A program made the position numbers and the translations under genes. From Agrostemma githago (taxonomy: Eukaryota; Streptophyta; Magnoliopsida; Caryophyllales; Caryophyllaceae), in NCBI GenBank assembly GCA_958450325.1, contig OY288251.1, positions 63,257,666 through 63,321,665 of the forward strand: a stretch of DNA of 64,000 bases, read 5' to 3'. Of the stretch, positions 61,180-64,000 are shown in pieces. Under the pieces are notes generated by a model. It worked only from the letters and a program-made list of their open reading frames with translations. It had not been told where the DNA came from and did not search any database. The number at the start of each line of letters is the position of its first letter. The stretch's first letter is position 1.

Positions 61180-63190
61180 GCACAAATTTAGTACTAGCTA
61201 CGGTTTTAGATCTTGGCCGAAAGGTATCAGAAATTATAGGCCTAGATGACCGATTTATAATGTGTATCGGGCTGACAGATATGGCCCATGACAAAACCGA
61301 GATGAACGAGTTATAACATGTTCCTCCCAGAATTTGTAATGAAAATCAGTAGAAAAAAATTGTCTAACGTTGATTAAATTAATTATTTTGAATAGATTTA
61401 ATCTTAACTCTATATCATATAGATAATAGAAACCAAAGTATCTACAAAACCCGTAAAATAAATATCACTGCGATTACCGCGACATGGAATGCGACGGACC
61501 GACGGTCGAGTCACGGCTGATTCCGCGATACCATTACCACAACCGCGATTAAGCCATGGTACATTGGTACTAGCCTCATTCTTGAGTTGAATAACGATTG
61601 ATTTCAAAAGTGCCAAAATTAATGCTATATGTTTTTCACAAAATTGTTTTTTTTATGTCATACAACTTGACAATATGCACATGCACAAACAGATAGTTCA
61701 TATCAATCATCTTGGAACCACAACGTAACACAAAGATTAAGGTGAATGTGTTCGTTGACGGGGCAAACTAAAACAGATGGGGCAGATATTTTATATTTAT
61801 CGTCCTGTCTATTCCCCCACAGCTACAAATATTCTCAAAAATCAACTCCATTCAGCAAAGGTTGAACTAAATGTTTTCTTCGAAGTTTAGAGATACTTGG
61901 AAACATAAGCAAATATACTACTCCTATTATGAGTTTTCTTCCCAGTTTTCTTATTGGCACTAGTTTGCTTATCTTCCCTCTTTCCTTTTTGGGTTGTACT
62001 TTTAATCAATTCTTTATTCTTCCTAGAATTCTTTATTATTTCCTTTACAAACAAACCCCACCATATTTCCACCCTTTATACCCCACTTTTTTTACTTTAA
62101 TAAATTCTTTACTCCTTTCTTATTTCTTGTGCCAAAAAAAGAGGGAAGATTACTCGTATTAGGAGGGAGTAAGATATTCCGGATAGACCACAAAAATAAA
62201 TAAAAACCAACATAAAAGTAATGAAAGATGCTCTGCCTTTAAGAGAAGATTCAAACCTCTCTTCTGGAAGACAAAGAACGATAAGAGCTGCTAAAAATTG
62301 GAGTTTCCTTAGAACTCTCTAGCTGATCTTTCTCCTGGTCAGGAAGAGAACAATGCTGAACTAGATATTCGACAAACAACTCACCGGAAGGACCGACCAG
62401 ATAGCAGTGAGAGGCCATTACTACAATGAGCTGCAAACAGAGCTCAGTGTTGATAAAGATATATCATAAATTCCTACCTTACGGAGAAATAAAACAATGA
62501 CATATACAAACCTCTGAAAGTGCCTTCCTAACTCCTAAATTTTGCTCATTCAGTAACAATTTTACAACATCAACAAGCAAAGACATTTTGTGATGCCATG
62601 CTTCACACAACCTGCACAAGAACACGTAACAACTTGTGAAATCACAGTCGGTCAGATATTCATAAATAAAACCAATACACACAGGAAAGGGACCTGGGCA
62701 ATAGATGCTTCAAAACAGAGAGTGCGCCAAAAGTCGAAGTTTCTTCCTTCAATCTACATTTCTAAAGACCAAAAGCATTAGAGGTCCTTGAGAAAAATTA
62801 GTATCAAGAACGGCGAAAAAGGATGATATTTTGCACTTCATAGAGAATTTGATAAAGTAGCTCATTCCGTTAGAGTAAGAAGTACTCACATTTAAAAGAA
62901 AGACAAAAAGATCTTCAGGGTACACAACTCCAATTGTGAGAAAACAATGCTGAATTTCGTTGTACGTCTGCAGCAGAGCAATTAAAAAAGTGTTTCAATA
63001 TTGAATAAAGTAACTATAATGATGATAAACAAGTAGAGAGAGAGAGAGAGAGAAGTGCAATAAAAAACGCTTTCCATATTGACATAGAGAAAAACAGAAC
63101 CTTCAACCCAACAGAAAATTTTGACTGCTCTTTGGTGTCATTATTGATGAACACCACAGGAAGAAGTGTTGACAGGATAACAGTGAGGTC
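31699..63190 (-). CDS. SGR6: SHOOT GRAVITROPISM 6-like HEAT-repeat protein (MROH1 family), 38 exons, 5' partial
   Basis: Exons, 5' to 3': 63101-63190, 62890-62967, 62694-62761, 62512-62611, 62257-62430, 60848-60937, 60692-60757, 60245-60343, 59967-60041, 59204-59263, 57185-57274, 56569-56690, 55908-56037, 55635-55714, 54566-54701, 53502-53583, 52034-52179, 51421-51501, 51237-51337, 50328-50566, 49124-49233, 48921-49049, 48755-48829, 43513-43646, 43355-43427, 42860-42991, 42490-42671, 42290-42412, 39796-39856, 39609-39704, 39098-39198, 36936-37041, 33817-33915, 33585-33656, 33360-33445, 33194-33287, 32604-32711, 31699-31857. All use GT-AG introns and join as one frame of 1,348 codons plus TGA. 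Segments such as [57 protein letters not shown] and CRHVSDDTATVRRLCLKGL match plant SGR6, recalled from memory. It is a long alpha-helical HEAT protein; the Arabidopsis gene acts in shoot gravitropism and vacuolar-membrane dynamics. Roughly 350 N-terminal residues lie beyond 64000. A segment of about 60 residues between exons 36936-37041 and 33817-33915 was not found (see findings). Confidence 0.93.
31897..32163. mobile_element. Possible MITE in the last intron
   Basis: A purine-rich left arm (GGAAAGGGAGGGGAAGGAT ... CGTTTGGATA) and a pyrimidine-rich right arm (CCTCTCCCTTCCCCTCCAATTTTGGTATCCAAACAAGGG) form a long imperfect inverted repeat with TATCCAAACNA in each arm. The termini and TSD are not clear. 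It lies in the intron 31858-32603. Confidence 0.5.
32761..32815 (+). mobile_element. SINE tail fragment (Au-like)
   Basis: CAACAACAACGCCATAGTCCC followed by AAAAAGATTTGGAGTCGGCTAACGTGAATC is the conserved 3' region of Au-type plant tRNA-derived SINEs. The A/B box promoter part is not seen. It lies in the intron 32712-33193. Confidence 0.5.
33916..36935. other. 3.0-kb intron of the SGR6-like gene
   Basis: No exon was recognised although a HEAT segment is expected here. A Stowaway-type right end (GTGGGACGGAGGTAATA, 34690-34710) marks an old insertion. The 34080-34350 stretch is moderately GC-rich and unidentified. Confidence 0.5.
37520..37900 (-). pseudogene. Ty1/copia RNase H fragment in an intron
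   Basis: Minus-strand frames read SDADWTGCPESQQSRSGYCV, FLGDNLVS and, after stops, DNVSVVYHSGNHVQHQRTKH, which match the end of copia pol (the RNase H domain with its D-x-DWAG and HQRTKHI blocks). It is in the intron 37042-39097, same strand as the gene, and is truncated and broken. Confidence 0.8.
37975..38285. repeat. CCCGACCCG-rich stretch with a (TTA)n microsatellite
   Basis: Repeated ACCCGAACCCG/CCCGACCC words on both sides of ATT-ATT repeats (38084-38106). A related stretch lies at 52590-52870. It is probably part of an old dispersed repeat in the intron 37042-39097. Confidence 0.55.
38286..39097. other. Remainder of the 37042-39097 intron
   Basis: AT-rich, no recognisable repeat ends or frames. 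Confidence 0.4.
39857..42289. other. 2.4-kb intron of the SGR6-like gene
   Basis: No gene was recognised. It contains a GTGTCGGTGTCAGACACGCGACACGG stretch (41515-41540), similar in style to sequences at 48527-48550 and 53825-54500, suggesting an old repeat family. The rest is unidentified. Confidence 0.4.
43042..43304. mobile_element. Stowaway-like MITE with TA target duplication
   Basis: TACTCCCTCCATTCAACTCC at 43042 and its inverted copy GGAGTTGAATGGAGGGAGTA ending at 43304. The terminal repeats match over at least 22 bp and are flanked by TA. It makes up most of the intron 42992-43354. Confidence 0.9.
45386..47640. mobile_element. AT-rich non-autonomous element with about 70-bp inverted ends
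   Basis: The left TACACTTACACAGCGTGTACAACA...CTAATAAGAACTTGTCATGTGTCATATGTGA is the imperfect inverse of the right TCACAAATGACATGTGGCAACTTATGATTAG...CATACACGGCGGGTAAGTGTA. Part of the right end is duplicated at 47692-47765. No coding sequence is present. Superfamily not assigned. Confidence 0.55.
46018..46811. mobile_element. Nested foldback/MITE-like element
   Basis: The left GGGCTTGTTTGGTTACTCCTC and right (reversed) CGGGCCCGTTTGGTTCATCGG form terminal inverted repeats, with a further pair CTTCTCGGGAAGT / ACGGGAAGTTACTTCCC. The interior carries a 70-bp tandem duplication (46232-46301 and 46302-46371). It lies inside 45386-47640. The target duplication was not resolved. Confidence 0.6.
49850..50160 (-). 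pseudogene. Coding-like GC-rich fragment in an intron (unrecognised)
   Basis: The minus strand has overlapping open frames; one reads SSLIPSAALGPRPFAAAPSF and then FVAAYQWKYGRPAYPKFVLEG, with a non-random look and higher GC than the surrounding intron (49234-50327). I do not recognise the parent protein. It may be a captured or retroposed gene piece; chance GC-rich sequence is the alternative. Confidence 0.35.
50164..50287. repeat. 20-bp perfect inverted repeat, 84-bp loop
   Basis: GACTTCGCAACGTAGCAACT (50164-50183) and its exact complement (50268-50287). It lies 40 bp from exon 50328-50566 and beside the coding-like fragment. Confidence 0.9.
52180..53501. other. 1.3-kb intron of the SGR6-like gene
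   Basis: Contains an ACCCAACCCGCA/GGGTTGGGTTA-rich block (52590-52870), related in style to 37975-38285. Nothing else was recognised. Confidence 0.4.
53800..54510. mobile_element. Putative transposon remnant with GACACG-rich ends
   Basis: Left: AAAGACACGGAAACATAG...GGACACACGTTGGACATGG. Right: GTCCTACAAGGAGTGTCGTG...GTGTCCGTGTCCGGGTCCGTGTCATG. The two look like decayed inverted ends of a roughly 700-bp element in the intron 53584-54565. The boundaries are approximate. Confidence 0.4.
54702..55634. other. Intron of the SGR6-like gene with a short duplication
   Basis: GTTGCTCCATAAAATTCAATAAGAAGCAGATATAGT occurs at about 55276 and again at 55392, followed by similar ACAGATATGA(A/C)GTT sequence. 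It is a local duplication of about 115 bp period. No gene. Confidence 0.6.
56883..56906. repeat. (GT)n microsatellite
   Basis: About 12 GT units preceded by TATG repeats, in the intron 56691-57184. Confidence 0.95.
57275..59203. other. 1.9-kb intron holding a MITE-like insertion
   Basis: See 58238-59025. The remaining sequence shows no gene or clear repeat. Confidence 0.45.
58238..59025. mobile_element. Stowaway/mariner-like non-autonomous element
   Basis: TACTCCTTCCCATTCTTTGG near 58240 and the inverse CCAAAGAATGGAAGTA near 59008-59025 act as inverted ends. The interior (58440-58900) is GC-richer than the host intron and has overlapping frames on both strands without recognisable protein similarity. 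Confidence 0.5.
60938..62256. other. 1.3-kb intron with a 38-A run
   Basis: Contains a poly(A) run at 61139-61176. About 330 bp after it the sequence ATTACCGCGACATGGAATGCG...ATTCCGCGATACCATTACCACAACCGCGAT (61470-61545) appears unusually GC-rich. No gene. Confidence 0.5.
61139..61176. repeat. Poly(A) run
   Basis: 38 consecutive A. It could be a retroposed tail, but no retroposon body was recognised to its left. Confidence 0.95.
63035..63053. repeat. (GA)n microsatellite
   Basis: A short GA repeat in the intron between the first two visible exons of the SGR6-like gene. Confidence 0.9.
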
Positions 63191-64000
63191 CTGCAGACAG
63201 AAGATTATTAATTATGATGGAAATGAAAGAGCAGCAAATGCATAACCAACTCAATATACTGCCTAGAATAACTCCCTCTCACATGAAAGCATGCAAAAGA
63301 GATTTCTTTTCTCTTATCATCATTTGACATTTCTGAAACTTGATCGCTTTTCTGTTATAATTCACCTCACTATATTCCATCACCATTTCACAGTTTATCG
63401 ATGAAATAGGAGTTAGACAATTTCCAAAAAAAAAAAAGTAGTGAATGGGGGTACAATCAGGGCAGTATCATACTTGGATAATTCTTTTTTTAACCATTAA
63501 GAAAGTACGAGACATCCAATAAAAAGAACTGATGCCGCTAACCCAACTGGAGTTCAGTGTGGAAGTAGGTATCCAGTCTAGGGATACACACTCCAATCTT
63601 TGAAAGAAATCAATCAAATGAGAAATATACAAAAGACCACCAATTTTGTAGCACCCGAATTATATTAAAGCTACTACAGAGTACGGAGTATTATTTTAAT
63701 AAATTGTTATTTTTCAATAAGATTATAAATCTAACTTTTTTATTTAAATTATTCAAGGCTTTTACAACTTAAGTGGTTCCGATATCTACCCTCTAAATTG
63801 ATTATACAATTTCGATGTTAACATCTTAGTCTTCTTAATTCTGTCTTAATTCTAGATCATAATGTTAATTCTGACTTACAATGGTGGTAGAACAAATATT
63901 GGGCCCAAACACCATTTTTCTAATAAAAAAAAAGGAAAATTCATCAAAAGAAGGGAAACGCTTAGAAAAATCTCAGCACACAATTTCATCTTATTCCTTC
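63191..64000. other. Intron of the SGR6-like gene running off the window
   Basis: No further upstream exon was recognised to the edge. AT-rich. Confidence 0.5.

Noticed and set aside
61110..61316. Frame containing a poly-Lys run
   Set aside because: Translation of the 38-A run.

Overview
This is a stretch of a plant nuclear genome, almost certainly a eudicot. It has a many-exon host gene with GT-AG introns, MULE, CACTA, hAT, Stowaway-like, Ty1/copia and Ty3/gypsy elements, a SINE fragment and long (TA)n tracts. A caryophyllalean origin is only a guess; nothing here fixes the species.

Layout. (1) 1-8440: two related Mutator-like elements. Element A runs in from the left edge. It carries a plus-strand Ulp1-like gene fragment, convergent with a minus-strand FAR1/FRS-type transposase gene that is broken by two in-frame stops and a frameshift. 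Element B (about 6240-8397) is a short non-autonomous relative. Both end against (TA)n tracts, and their non-coding parts are filled with a dispersed GTTACT(T/C/G)TAA word. (2) 8441-23690: a nest. A decayed plus-strand Ty1/copia pol (RT at 11703-12254 and 18502-18593, RNase H at 23212-23690) is split by a minus-strand LTR element with a Met-tRNA primer site (LTR 10986-11702), by a very young 6.2-kb minus-strand Athila/Tat-like element with gag only (12255-18496, TSD GTATG), and by a CACTA transposon (18594-23208, TSD GTG). The CACTA has lost the core of its large transposase gene but keeps an open six-exon TNPA/Transposase_24-type gene. (3) 23700-29640: a minus-strand gypsy-type LTR plus a piece of interior with about 65-bp hairpin repeats. 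The LTR is itself split by a 2.1-kb solo LTR with TSD AGAAC. (4) 30135-30649: a hAT-type non-autonomous element. (5) 31699 to the right edge: the C-terminal 1,348 codons, in 38 exons on the minus strand, of a HEAT-repeat protein orthologous to SHOOT GRAVITROPISM 6 (the MROH1 family). Its 5' end lies beyond base 64000. Its introns hold MITEs, a copia RNase H fragment, a SINE tail and a possible captured gene fragment.

The most unusual signal is a module of four CACTCGATCGAGTG palindromes with conserved spacing (about 22, 50, 22 bp). It occurs in the Athila-like LTRs and, with different spacer sequence, twice in the gypsy-type LTR at 23.7-28.4 kb. In two of the three cases it lies upstream of a TATA-like sequence on the element's sense strand. 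This suggests a shared regulatory or structural module. Next in interest are the GTTACTNTAA-word MULE family with its apparently non-catalytic Ulp1-like protein, and the patchwork filler at the CACTA deletion junction.

All coordinates were read by eye. Exon ends in the host gene were checked by codon count, and the joined exons keep one open frame.
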